Assembly: GCA_900491605.1 (NCBI GenBank)
Contig: UESW01005033.1
Location: 484,491-548,490 of the forward strand
Direction of reading: 5' to 3'
DNA: 64,000 bases
Source: Calamus simplicifolius
Lineage: Eukaryota; Streptophyta; Magnoliopsida; Arecales; Arecaceae
Within the stretch, counting starts at the first letter, position 1; every line of letters begins with the position of its first letter. A program made the position numbers and the translations under genes. Of the stretch, positions 36,750 through 48,592 are shown one piece after another. The notes under the pieces are model-generated. The model had not been told where the DNA came from. It searched no databases and worked only from the letters and a program-made list of their open reading frames with translations.

Positions 36750-37003
36750 CTTAGTGTTTTAAGAACTTAAAGGAGGAGCAGAGAGGAGGATTAGTAGGTT
36801 TGGGAGGCGAGTGGGAGTAAGAAAAGTAGCGTGGATGGGATCTTTCCGCTGGTGGGAGTTTGGTATTTCCAAAGATCCCAAAAAATCGGCTCTTAGTGTT
36901 TTAAGAACTTAAAGGAGGAGCAGAGAGGAGGATTAGTAGGTTTGGGAGGCGAGTGGGAGTAAAAAATTAGCGTGGATGGGATCTTTCCACTGGTGGGAGT
37001 TTG
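36750..37003. repeat. Near-perfect direct duplication of 112-113 bp
   Basis: Copies at 36750-36862 and 36892-37003 start CTTAGTGTTTTAAGAACTT and end GGTGGGAGTTTG, separated by 29 bp. They differ at only a few bases, so the duplication is recent. It lies just upstream of the mobile domain gene, in its likely promoter or leader. Confidence 0.9.
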
Positions 37004-37623
37004 CTCTCAGACGCACAGAATATTTTCTTTGCTAATGAAAGCTAACTGCTAGAAGTCTTTGTTTTGGTGTGGTCTTTTCCTCTCCCAAATCAAAGCAAAA
37101 TCTATTGTTGATATTCTTTGCCAAGATGGGTACTTATCAAGGGACCCAGATAACAATGACATACTTTCTCTTCACCAAGTTCTTATTCCTCAACTGGCCC
37201 CCAAAGGCATCTCTCTCTCAAACCACATGGAGTGGGGCCGCATTTTTTTGGGTTTGAAATTAAATTAGCTAATCTGCCTGTGATTGTACACAGGTTAACG
37301 CCCCATGTCTTTCAAATCAACATATTGCATGGGCTTATTAATATTTTCACATAGCATTAATCTTTCTTTCATATATGTTTTAAAGTTTGATAAGGAGATT
37401 CCAAGTTTGATCATTTGTTGGTCTTACAAGAAATTAGATTATATTTATATTGCTTGTACTATAGTATCTAATTATGATATTTAGATTATAGATGTTAAGT
37501 TGTTTGCCTTCTGCTAATTAAATTACATTTATAGGGGTGCACAAGGGTATTAATGTAGAAGTATTTTATAAACACATTGATGCAATGAGATATACCCTCA
37601 GCTAATAGTTCTTTTACCTTGTT

Positions 37624-38440
37624 ATGTCAGACATGGCTCATAATGTCTTAGATTCAGGGCCTCGTGATCCTACTGTTCTTACTTTGCAAGAGATGCATAG
37701 ATCAACCAATATATTTCAGGGCGAGGTATATATTATTGATCGACAGTCCTTAAATAATTTACATTTGTTTACGTTTATTTATTTATTTTTTGTATCATTT
37801 AATTTATTTTTGTCAGGAGTTACCGGTTCTTAGATGTCGTCGTCATGACGCACGTATATGGAGAGAGACACCGGGAATGTCGCACCCACGAGTACAATAT
37901 TATTTAGATCATGTCGGCATGTTTGACATATATAGGATTGGCCAGATTCGACTGGATGTTGGCCTTATTTCTGCACTAGTAGAGAGATGGCGTCAAGAGA
38001 CCCACACATTCCATCTACCTTTTGGTGAGGCGACCATTACACTACAGGATGTGAGTATTTTGAGTAGCCTTCGGATTGATGGTTTTGCTATTACTGGGTT
38101 AGATCCGCGCCATACTATTCCGGAGTGGCATGCTATATTTGGGAGGCTATTTGGTGTCGAGCCTCCTGTCGAAGCATTTCCAAAAGGTCGTTTTCGATTG
38201 GCATTCTTCGATCAATTCTATCGCGACCTTCATTTGGACGAAGATGTGGATGATGAGGTTATCCAGCAGTTCGTGAGGGGACAACTTCTTCGAATCATTG
38301 GTGGAGTTATTCTTTCAGATACCTCTGGTAATTTAGTTAAGTTGATGTATGTGCCATTTCTGGAAGACTTGGAGGCATTTGCCGCTCTTAGCTGGGGTTC
38401 GGCAACGCTGGCTGGTTTATCTAGGAAGCTTTGCATATGA
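37624..38440 (+). CDS. Plant mobile domain (PMD, MAIN-like) protein, C-terminally truncated
   Basis: Two exons, 37624-37725 and 37817-38440, join in frame through GT-AG sites (GAG|GTATAT and TTGTCAG|GAG) to give about 241 aa. Seen: MHRSTNIFQGEELPVLRCRRHD, HVGMFDIYRIG, then the family core ERWRQETHTFHLPFGEATITLQDVS-like, LRIDGFAITGLD and the LEDLEAFAALSWGSATLAGLSRKLC end segment. Known MAIN/MAIL proteins keep genome stability and transposon silencing; transposon-borne copies occur in plant MULEs and Ty3 elements. Here the domain stops right after the SWGSATLA..RKLC motif, where family members continue. The break coincides with the end of mudrA similarity, so an internal deletion probably cut it. 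Confidence 0.82.
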
Positions 38441-39674
38441 TGGTTCCCACTCACCAAATATATCAATCAATGCCCTCTGCTTTCCACGCCATGCTTTCGA
38501 ATGACACTGTATAGTGAAATTGTTCTGCAATGGTTGCTATAATAGCTTCAATATTCACACTTGGATCTTTCTCTACAATGTGTCGAACACATAGCTAATA
38601 ACTCGAGAAGTAATATGTTTGTTATCCCGAGTTAAATTACTGAATAAACAAGTGTGCGGCCCTTCATACCTTGTGATCTCAAAAAATCCATGCTTCTTCA
38701 ACTTAGTAGCACGCAACCTCCACGGACACCGTTGGGTAGTACTTGAAGAGGCACATCTCACAGACCAGAACAGTTTTTTCGACTCCACCACATTATATGT
38801 GCGATGCTTCTTGATGTGATACATGTCACATGCTCTTTTTAGTTCATCTTTAGTATTAAATAATAATCCTTTAGCAAACTCAGTAATTGATGGATCCCAA
38901 AATTGGGAGTTGAAGGGTAACTCTCTCGGAGTACTAACACATCCACCATCATGCAAATTCAACTCATCATAAAATTCTGGAACTTGTTCATCTGCAAAGG
39001 CTTGGTGATCATTACCTGGGTTGGAATATGTTCTGGATGACTATATGTAGGAATGGAACTAAAGCCCGTCTCATGAACTATATCATCTCCATATGACTCT
39101 TCATCTTCATTTGACTCTTCATCTGAGTTATCATGTTCAGGCCAATAGTCATCATCTGCACTCTCGTCTGACTCCATTCCCCGACTATCAATATTACACT
39201 GATTGTTTATCACATCATCACTCTGCACTGATGGCATAAATTCCTCAATCATTGGAAAATCCACAGGAGTCCTAACTTGTTCCTGCTGCTGGGCTATAGG
39301 AGAACTGTTATAAACATTCTCTATATGACCAACAATATATGGCTCTGCAACATTATCCTTAAAACATAGATTTCAATACACCGATATTCAGGATACTTCG
39401 AGGGAAATGTCAACATGTGCTCCACATCGTCGTCGTCCTCAATTGGAAGAAGCACATATTTTTGATTCAATGTCGGAGATCTCCACATCAATCTGATGAT
39501 ATATCTCTGTACTGAAATTGTTAGAGCTGTATGTACTTGATCAACTAACTCAGCAAAGCGTGTTTCCGTGCTCAATTTCAAACATTTACGTGGAGGTTGA
39601 TTATAATGTATCCCTTCTTGGCCACCATGTTCAATTGATCCATCATAATATAGCAGAACACGTACAGTTTCCAT
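38430..39674 (-). pseudogene. mudrA-like MULE transposase, N-terminal part only, broken
   Basis: The full-length protein would cut and join the element ends. On the - strand, 39362-39674 encodes a PB1-like N-terminal domain (VRVLLYYDGSIEHGG, then IEIYVLR). A linker rich in D and E follows (DDDYWPEHDNSDEESNEDEE, 38959-39264 frame). Next is the mudrA DNA-binding domain in the frame 38573-38962 (FNTKDELKRACDMYHIKKH, C...RCPWRLRA, then GPHTCLF). Downstream of a frameshift the similarity runs on (a KAWRGKQRAL-type segment, then GEWEPSYAKLP) to about 38430 and stops. The DDE catalytic core is absent. Frames change near 39350 and 38960. Confidence 0.8.
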
Positions 39675-40139
39675 ATGAAATAAAGGGTGATAATAAATTT
39701 ATCAAGCCTCTTATGTATACGCCTATAAATGTAATCTATTTTCTTGCCAAAATCAAGATATGACGGTGCCATCAAAAGGAAAACTTTAAATGTCCAAATA
39801 TTGTTATTTTATCATCTATATGATCAATAAAATCAGCATATGAGTAACTAGTTGCATTTACTTTAATAGCCTAGCACATTAAACGAATAAACGAATATGA
39901 TGCAAAGATAGTTAGGGCATGGTATTTGTGGTTATCAAAAAATATTTTAAATACTCATTGCAGTTAATGATCGGGAAGGCGAGGGTGATGAGAGGTAAGA
40001 GGAGGAAGAAGTGGGAGCTTACAGGGAAAGAGGAGGAATGGTTGCCACCGAGCAAGAGATGGAAACAGGCGGACGGCTGGGAGAAGGAGGAAGAAGAAGA
40101 AGAAGAGAAGAGAATCGGACAGCCGGGGGGTTAAAAACC

Positions 40140-40383
40140 CAGAGAAAAATGCCACATGGTGTGGCGACTTCACAATAAGTGAAATCGCCACACCATGTGG
40201 CGATTTCATGGCTTTCTATGTCAGCTCAATGGCTGACTTGGCCGAGCTCGGGAGATGAAATGGCACCGGGAAAACGTCATTTGAAATGGCGTTTTTCTCT
40301 TTAACACCTCTTCTGTAATATCTTTGAAACCCACCCCTTAACTGTCAAACCGGTGCAAAATGCACCAGTTATAAAAACGACTC
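40140..40383. repeat. Right MULE end with two palindromes
   Basis: The perfect palindrome at 40181-40207 has 12-bp arms GAAATCGCCACA and TGTGGCGATTTC around CCA. A degenerate copy lies at about 40147-40171, separated by ACAATAAGT as at the left end. The outermost part (40310-40383) includes about 60 bp missing from the left arm. Confidence 0.8.
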
Positions 40384-40393
40384 CACATGCGAA

Positions 40394-42675
40394 GCCCATT
40401 GGACCTTGATGCGTGACTTAATGCACTGAGGATGGTGCACTAAGTCCTTCCCCTTTCACCATACCTTTCATGAGTGTAAAATGGGTCGTGCCATTCCAGA
40501 CCGCTGGACCATCCTCCTTCCATACACGGGCACATTGGCCAGTAGGTCAGCTTAGCTTCGTAATGGAACTTGAAAGTTTCTCTTACCAAAATATCATCTA
40601 TAACTATTGTGAATAGTTATAATCAAGAGTATTTGATCGAATTATATATATATAAATGTATGATTATCAATTTTTTTTTTTGAATTGTCAATGATTCAAA
40701 AAGGTTTGTATTCAATAATGCTTGAAAATTTATAAGCTATCTAAGAGACTATCACATTTAGATGGATTGACTTGGTTTCAAGAGCTTCATTGTTATAATA
40801 ATATATGTCAAATCAAAGTCCGTAATATCAATTTTTTATAGTCAAATATGGTTAAATGAATTGCAACCATAAGTTAGATTAAAGTGGCGGTTGTTAAAAA
40901 TTAAATTTATAAATTTATAAATACCTACCCTTATTTGCACAAAGAAGGCAGCAAATCATTTTTATTAAACTAAAAACTAAACTATATTGTTTTTATTCAA
41001 TTAATTACTATGGATTAAAATAGCAAGCTTTAGAAAAGTATTGCGCACTCTCTAAGGTTTTCAATTTCAACGAAAATATCAATTTGTATCATATTAGGAA
41101 TTAATCATATGATATATTTAAAATATTGGTTCTTTTGACTATCATATACTAATCCATTTCTTACTATAAGTTTACTTATTTATTTATTAAATAGATTGAA
41201 TTCAAGTTAACAATCTTCCGTCTTGCTTGTCTAATTTGACTTGTTGAGGTTTTGGTCGTTAGAAGTAGTATTAAAGAACTTAACCTACGGTCCATGCAAT
41301 CAGAAGTAGTAGTCTTTATGATTAGACTTTTTCTTAATTAAAGATGTTCAAAATTAAATAAGAAGAACACATGAGCACGTCAAGGATGCGTTAGAGGGGT
41401 CTTGAGTAGGCCTAAATAATATAGCTATTTCACTAACCTATATTTTAATAGATAATTTACGTTAAATAAGGTTATACGGTTAAAATGGATTAAGTGTGTT
41501 AGGTTAATAGGTAACATGCCAAGCTGGCAATAAATGACTTGATTATCAGGTAAATTGCACCGTCATATCAAATTATCTATTCCATAAAGTTAATCAGATT
41601 TGGATTTTTTTTTTTTTTTTTTGACTTGTTATCAGGTGATTCCATCAGCTTAGCTACACATTAGAAACTAACTTAAAATAATGGAGCTTAAATCATATTT
41701 GCAAAATTAAAGAAGTAGGCACAAGTATCAAAACCTTTAACGTGTTAGACTGACGTAACAGTCATCTGCACCACGGCACAAACTTATTCGTTTACAATAT
41801 ATTTATATGAAAAGAAATTTTTGTTAGAAAATCAAGAAAAAGAGGCAATCCATTGGCCAGCATGGGCTCACGAGTTCGCGGCTATGGGCCACGGGCCATG
41901 GGCCATGCCAGATTACTGGGTTAGGATGAACAAGCCTGAGCTCACAATAATATAAAAGATATAATTATATAAGCCATTCATTAAAAACTATTGATGATTC
42001 AGGTAAAAATAATGAGATCACTGTTTCTAATTGTAGCCAACAATGATTTTAAGTTATTTCTATCTCTAAATTATCATCTAACCTGATGTTTTCAAATCCA
42101 TCCTTATGGATGAGTACCCAAGATTACCTTAAGATGATAATTTTGGTCTAATATCTGGGAACTAAAATACCTCTTGTATTTTAAAAAATATCTAATATTA
42201 TAATTTAATCTAAATATTATAATAATAGATAATATTAAATAATAATAAATTATTATAGTAGTTGCAAAATATATCAGAGATAATTTTGGTATTATATGGT
42301 ATCTAAAATTTTATAAAATATCAAATAAGTTAATCATGAATATCCAAAAAATTTTCAACACCAAGATATTGTATACCAAACGTAATGACCTTAGATCATC
42401 AAAGGATAGGATCACTAGTAATCTAAGATCACCCAAAAAGATTCATTTGGGTTACTAAATGCTTCTTCTTAGTTTATTAGTTTAGTTGATAAAGTTGTTC
42501 AATTTTGAATTTTTAATAATATTATTTTGATCGTGTGTTTAGATTTCAACTATATTTCTTCTTTTTAAAAAAATATTGATTGTAAGAATACATGTGTGAT
42601 GCCTTTATTTATTTATTTTCCTTTTTCACTATCTTGGAAAATAATGAATATGAAAAGATGCTTCGTTGCTCAAAA

Positions 42676-42713
<38 letters not shown>

Positions 42714-44183
42714 TTAAGGCCTTGATGCATGTTTTCCATCTTGTTACATTATAAAAGTTACAATCATGGCAAGCTATCTCCTCTTCTGTTCAACTTTCTC
42801 TTGCTCGATCCGTTTTGAAGGATCTTGACCACTCTTCCATTGTTATAGGATTCCATCTTTGGCTCTTTAAAAAGGTAATTGAAAATTTCTAACACACAAT
42901 ACGTACTTGTGTTGCACGAATCTCACGATATTCTACCTATGCTAATTAAGTTTGCAACGTTCCCGGAATATTTGCTAAACAAATAACAATTGTTGGGTGA
43001 GAAAGGGGAAGCTTGCAACTTCTCTTAACCCCAGAAAGGAATAATTAAAACCACAGATCCAAAGCAGAGAGTAAAAAGTGTCTTTTGACTCTCTTCTTGA
43101 AAGTTAAAAGAGTGAGATATTTAATTTTACCGCAGAAGCTTGAACAAATTTATTATGTTTGATTCCCTTCTCTTTTGGTCTATTATGCGACGTATGTTAG
43201 GACTTCGGAGTAGGAATTACTTTGTCGGTAAGAGTTCTCTCGATTTCAGTGATTGAAAGCTAAGCGGTCATGTAGTTTAACTCCTCTGATCCTGTAACTT
43301 GGTGGCCAGTTGATGTGGTATAAAAAGGTGTCGTTAAGTCGACGAAGTAGTTCATCAGAACAGACATCTAATTAGGTTCATAAACACTACCAGTCTATAA
43401 CAAGATCATGGAAAGCTTTGTTAGACGATTCTAGGATGAGGATTGTCACTCATGCTCGTCTGATGCATGAATGGAGAGTATGGCGCTGGGATGTCAAATA
43501 GGCAGAGCCACTGTCAAAGATGTTGTCCATTGGATGGACGGCGTGACAATCCGACCTAAATTTCTTGAAAAAATAAATGTAACATGTGGAGAGAAGTCAT
43601 TCCAAACCTTGAGACAATGGACATATATCAAATCAGCATAAAAGCTTTATGAAGCATTGTAGGTTAAAATGCTTGGTAATTATTGGCCGTTGGCTTGTAA
43701 TTCCCTTTCAAACAAGCACGCAATAGTCCAGGTTCTGGTGTTCCTATTCTTAGAATGAAAACGGAGAAAGCGAACTCTTGGATTCAGGTTTCTTAATCTC
43801 CTATCGTCTTCGTCTAATGTAATGATGTTAAATTGTTCCACTCCCAAATAGGAGGTTAATGGCAAAAATTGAGTTTTTGTTCTCCGGTACCTTTCTTTTG
43901 ATTGTGTGCCAGCCTTTGAGTTGACCTCTCTCTACATTTCCCCTCACTTGTGCCGGTTAATTTGGGCCGGGAGGAACCTTCCAAGGCAAAGGTTCTCGGT
44001 TCCGCTGCCGAGCTTTCTCAATATATTTTTGAAAAAATATTAGGCTTCAATTTTGTTTGTTAAGATCGCATCTAATCGTTTTGTATCTTTACTTAAAATA
44101 TGATTAGGTTAGCTATTGATCCATTAATAATTTAGATTAGCTATTGATTGAATTATTGATCAATAATTATTTTACAAAATTAT
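40394..44183. other. AT-rich intergenic region, no gene recognised
   Basis: Poly-A and poly-T runs and low-complexity AT sequence dominate. A TA microsatellite lies at about 42678-42710 and a T run at about 41607-41621. Short frames (for example 43680-43865 -) show no family similarity. Confidence 0.6.
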
Positions 44184-44474
44184 TGATGCCGAAATCTGTC
44201 CTTCGACTCGGGCGCAATCGGGCTTCGAGACGGGCTTCCTCCTGTGCGGACCTGCAAAACAGTCCTAATGCGAGAGGTGTTGGGGGTGGTCCTCTGCGGA
44301 AGACCCTCCGACGCTCAAGTCAGTGGAGATCAGCAATCAACAAAAATGGGGAGAAGGCTTCGCTGAAGAGTCCCTCCAGGGCTCTGAGCAGAGCGCTAAT
44401 GGCGGAAGCTAGGGCAAAAGTAGAGAGGGTTCCAGTGAGCAAGTGCGCATACCTGAGGAGTCGGCAGATGACTC

Positions 44475-44482
44475 TATTTATA
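44475..44482 (-). promoter_or_regulatory. LTR TATA box (TATAAATA)
   Basis: CTATAAATAGAG reads on the - strand, the direction of gag-pol. The same site lies at 57992-57999 in the 5' LTR. Confidence 0.6.
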
Positions 44483-44735
44483 GAGGATCACCTGATTCCC
44501 TGGGGGCGTCATAGTTCCGAAAGTCGTTAGGATCTGAATCCAGTTTATTATGAGGTTGGTAGGATTCGTATCTTGTTGGTTAGAGGATCGACGGCTAGAA
44601 GAGCTTGTTGATGTCTCAAGATTTGGTGAGGACATAGGCTCCAGGGCTCTAGGCCACTCCAGATATGATTTCTGTTTGGAATCTCACGAATTCGAGTTCT
44701 CCCGCACCGAGTTCCGCAGAGGTATAGATATCGCT

Positions 44736-45000
44736 CGGGCTAGGCCGAGCGATGGGAGAGATCGGCTAGAGAGGCCGAAAGATGACATAGCTCGGCTGGG
44801 GCCAAGAGATGATATAGCTCGGCTGGGGCGGAGAGATGATATAGCTCGGCTAGAGGGGCCGAAAGATGACAGCTCGGCTGGGGCCGAGAAATGATAGCTT
44901 GGCTGGGGCCGAGAGATGATATAGCTCGGCTAGAGGGCCGAAAGATGACATAGCTCGGCTGGGGCCGAGAGACGATATAGTTCGGCTGGGGCCGAGAGAT
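44736..45000. repeat. LTR-internal array of GATATAGCTCGGCTGGGGCCGAGA units
   Basis: About ten imperfect units of 20-28 bp with the core AGCTCGGCTGGGGCCGAGA. Each core is partly self-complementary (CTCGGC...GCCGAG), so single units could fold into short hairpins. The partner LTR has fewer units at 58246-58440. Confidence 0.85.
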
Positions 45001-45589
45001 GTGATTTGCGCCTTGGGAGTCCTTGGCTCGGCGAGGGATTAAGGCGCCCCAACTTACTGAGGCTGACTTATCTCGGGGTGTCACACAGCGAGTAGGAATC
45101 AGGGCTAGCCCTAGCCATGTGCACGATTATTGACACACAGCAATTTTACCCCTCAATACATGCCCCCCACTCCCTAGTTCGAAGCGTAGGTTGGGGCGTA
45201 GGGAGTATAATTCCAGGTGGCATGACTTGAACAGAGGGATCCGGGTTTGACAGCCTGCGCAATGATGTCCTATTTAATGCTGCGCGGCCGCCGTGCCCTT
45301 ATGGGATGTGCCTTTACGGGGCGCGTCACATAAGGCTCCTTTGAGGCAGCGGTTGGGGAATTGCCACGTAACAAATCCCGGTTTTTATGGCATCCGCAAT
45401 GGCGGTTCCGGGCATCTCGGTTGAGACGCCCTATCTTTCTCTTAAGGCAGTTTCTTTGGGGGAAAGCAAAGTCGAAACATCGTCGTTCCTGTTCGCAGCG
45501 CTCTTTCATTCCTCTTTGGAGAATCTTGCTCTCTGCTTCCTCTGTAATCTCGCTCGGTGTTTCTCTCGGCCAGCAGGATGATGAGCCCC

Positions 45590-48500
45590 GACGATATGTT
45601 TCGGAGATTGCCGCCGAGGATTTAGGGAGAATACGCCAAAAGTATGGCATTCCCTTGGATGTCCTTCTGAGATTGCCAAAGCCCGAGCATAGGGTTTCGC
45701 AAGATCTGGAGCGCGGGTTCTTTCTTTATGAAGACAGTATGAAGGCGGGCCTTCGATTTCCCCTTCATCCCTTGGTGAAGGAAATCATGAGATTCTACAA
45801 TATTTCCCGACAATGGTGGCTCCCAACAGTTGGCGTAGCGTCATCGAGTTTATCTCAATGTGTAGCCGGATTCAGGTAATGGCAACTCTTCCTCTCTTTC
45901 GCGCCTGTTACTATCTAATGCCTAGGAAAAATCAGAGTGGCCTTACATTGGACCTCGGAGGTCATTTAAGACGATAACAGATAAGCCATCGTCTATCAAG
46001 GAGTGGAAGGTCAGGTTTTTATTGCCGAGGGGAACATCGGCTCCGATTTTCCCCGGGGATGGGGAAACTTTGTTCGAGACATGGAAGCACATCCGATTCT
46101 ATCTGAGCAGGAGAAGGAGGACTTGGAGGTCCTTCGTGACGGTAGGATGTTTTCGGCTAACGATTTACTATCGGAGGAGGCTTTTTTCCCCGGGCTTAGC
46201 CCCCTTGACCCGCATAGTAAGTCCTTTTCTTTTTTCATTGATTTCGCTCGAGCAAATATGCCTTGGTCTGACCGCTTGCTCTCTGTTCCCGCAGCCAAAA
46301 AGTTGAACTATCGGGCCACATAAAGAAAGGGTTGAGCAAGCGCCCGAGGGAGAGCAGCGGAGGGAGAAACGCAAGTCCAAGAATGGCTCGTTTTTCCGAA
46401 GAGCGCTTGCCAGAGGTTGGAGCAGTCATGGCGGAGGCGCTGAAAGCAGAGGAGGATACAGAGAGGATTGCTGAGGTCCCTTGTCCTCTAGTGGTGGAAA
46501 TAGTAGACAGCCCGGATGAAACTCCGTTGGCTTGTCTGGAGCCCCTTCTTTTGAAGGTGAGCCAATGGCTAGCACGGCGGAGGTTGGTGCCTCTGAGGGC
46601 CCTCCTCCGAGCGAGGAAACACCTCTGGCCTTGGTGGGAGGACAGGAGGGAGCAATCATAATCATCGAGGCTCAAGATAAACCTTCCATTGGAGGGCTCC
46701 CTCGGAGGGATTTAGGGGCGCGACGTTGGGCCGACTATAGTGGAGGCTCAAAAGGAGCCTACGGCTGGAGTACTTCTTCCTGGAGTGGTTGGGGAAATTG
46801 ATGAACAGACTGAGGCATTGGTGAGCCCGCGGGGGAGGAGCAGGTGCTGTGATCGAGGGAAGGAGCTCGGACAAGGGAAGAGAGCAAGGTAAAGGTCTTG
46901 CAGCCGAAGCTTCTTCCACCAAAGTTTCGGGAAAACTGGCGCCTGGGCTGACCGAGTTATCCGAGGAATCCCAGGCTAGAATTCTGCTAAGGAGGCTAGG
47001 AGGTCAAAGGCTTCTCAGTCGGAGTCACCTGGACCGATCCTTCGGATGGGGACGGTCAGCCCGATAGCTCGGAATCGGCCGTCAAGGCGGCGTTTGCTGC
47101 CCTAATGAGGTTAGCACAGTACCCGGCGCGGGTCCCTCGGTGGATGAGTTCGCGGACCTAGATATGGTTGACGCCGCGTTTGGCCAGCAGAATGTGGTGA
47201 CGAAAGCCCATCTTCTTCCCGAGATCAATAATTCCACCATCATGGGGCTAGCTAGGTCCTACATCTCCTGGGTGAGTTATTATCCCCGAGTAGTGAGTGC
47301 TTTCTGGTTAGCTTGGTCGCTCTTCTCACTTGTGCTTCATTCTGCAGAGTGCTTTGATCATAGGGCACTGTGCTGGCGCTTGAACCTGGCGACAGGGGCC
47401 AGCGCCCAGGCCAGGAGAGTCAGCGCCGAGCTTCGATCGCGAGCGGAGGCATCTAATACATTTGAACAAGCTCTGGGCATCGCCAACAGAATTTGGCGAA
47501 GGTGAGGGTGCTGCATCAGCCACCCTAGATGATGCGTCCAAGCTGAGGCTTGAAGTTAAAGAGCTACGAGGGCTCCTGGAAAAGTACGATGACGCATGCT
47601 CAAATTATAGCAGATCAAATCTAGGTATGCTGGAGAAATGGAAACTGTCAAGAAACAGTTTAGTGAAAGTCTGGGCAGGTAGAGGAGAGAAGCCGTCGAG
47701 GAGAGAAATCGCCTGAACAAAATGCTTGGCGAGTTGGAGGAGAAGGTACGGCAACTCAACCGGGGTATTGCTGATAGGGATGACAGGATCAAGTGGCACC
47801 AGGAAAAGCTAACCCAACTCGATAGCGAGCTCTACCAAGCCTGGGGAGAAGCTGCCGGTAGGCAGTCGAAGATCAGTGATCTCAAGGGCAGAATCGAGCG
47901 GGTTAAGGCTGATAAACTGAGGGCTTTTGACGAGATCAAGGAGTTGACAAAGAAGTTATCTTGGTAAGAGGAGGAGGTATGGTACTACCCCTTTTGGCTT
48001 CTCTTGCTGGCTCACCGTGGCACTGGCTAATTCTATTTTTGCAGATGAAGAAGGCGGAGCTGGAGAATCGAAGCCAGATACGGACCCTGCAAGGGGAACT
48101 GGCATCCAATCGAGGGAGGAGCTCAGAGCTCGAAAGGCGGGTCGTGAGATCAAGGAGCAGATTGCCTTACTGCATAGTCAAACTGCTGAAACTGAGGGGC
48201 AGGTCGTCTTACTCCAAAATCAAGTTGCTGAAGCTGAGATGCGGCTCGCTCTACTCAAGGGCGAACAGGATGCAATCTGTGCCGACGCCTTCCAGCTTGA
48301 TGTGGAGGATGTTCAAAATAAGATATCCAAGGAGCATCTAGAATGGGACCTCTCTTTCTTGGATGTCGAAACTTCTGAGGATTGTACCCCAGGGGCTGAA
48401 GAGGCTGAATACAATGATGTTTCAGACATCGACCTCGACGCTATTCTGGATGCTAGTGAGGCCGCAGCCCCTGAAGGACGCTTCAAATCCATCGCCGAGG

Positions 48501-48592
48501 AAACGACAACCTTCGAAGTGGGTGAAACGAGCCAGGCTTCCCCGAGCATTGTTGAGGGCACTGCCGGAACTGATCCAGCTCCTGACCCTTGA
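45590..48592 (+). CDS. Antisense gene with transposase_28-like domain and coiled coils, apparently spliced, now frameshifted
   Basis: This gene runs opposite to gag-pol. The N-terminal part (about 45600-46200) shows a PF04195-type 'putative gypsy type transposon' domain: IRQKYGIPLDVLLRLP, GLRFPLHPLVKEIMRFY, then in another frame APNSWRSVIEFISMC and RRSFKTITDKPSSIKEWKVRF. Three candidate introns of 76-81 bp have GT-AG ends: 46217-46294, 47272-47347 and 47964-48044. The later exons encode coiled-coil segments (47722-47963, LGELEEKVRQLNRGIADRD; then 48045 onward) and an acidic C-terminus ending PAPDP at 48592. Frameshifts occur near 45807, 45940 and between 46330 and 47500, so this copy is probably dead. 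The start codon is uncertain. Antisense extra frames of this kind are known in Tat elements; their role is unknown. Confidence 0.65.

Larger units (their letters stand above)
36288..40383. mobile_element. Mutator-like element (MULE) with plant mobile domain gene and broken mudrA, 4.1 kb
   Basis: Long inverted repeats occupy about 36288-36440 and 40140-40383; the shared core reads CATTTCATCTCCCGAGCTCGGCCAAGTCAGCC-like inward from each end. The left arm lacks about 60 bp present in the right. The 9-bp flanks ATATGTGAA (36279-36287) and ACATGCGAA (40385-40393) match at 7 of 9 positions, the target size of MULEs. Inside, a plant mobile domain gene on + and a mudrA-like gene on - point at each other and meet at about 38430. 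The catalytic transposase domain is missing, so the copy cannot move by itself. Confidence 0.82.
44184..45160 (-). repeat. Tat element LTR (3' LTR for the - strand element), 977 bp
   Basis: It starts TGATGCCGAAATC and ends CCCCTCAATACA. It carries the conserved GACCCTCCGACGCTCAAGT block at 44313-44331, a - strand TATA box at 44475-44482 and a tandem array at 44736-45000. It is about 80 bp longer than its partner, mainly because the array has more units. Confidence 0.92.

Noticed and set aside
39964..40209. Frames over the right MULE end
   Set aside because: They are translations of the purine-rich leader and the palindromes of the terminal repeat.
45876..45920. An intron starting at the GTAATG after 45875 in the antisense gene
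   Set aside because: The family-like translation (APNSWRSVIEFISMC, then LPLFRACYYLMP) runs through this site, so it is coding rather than spliced.
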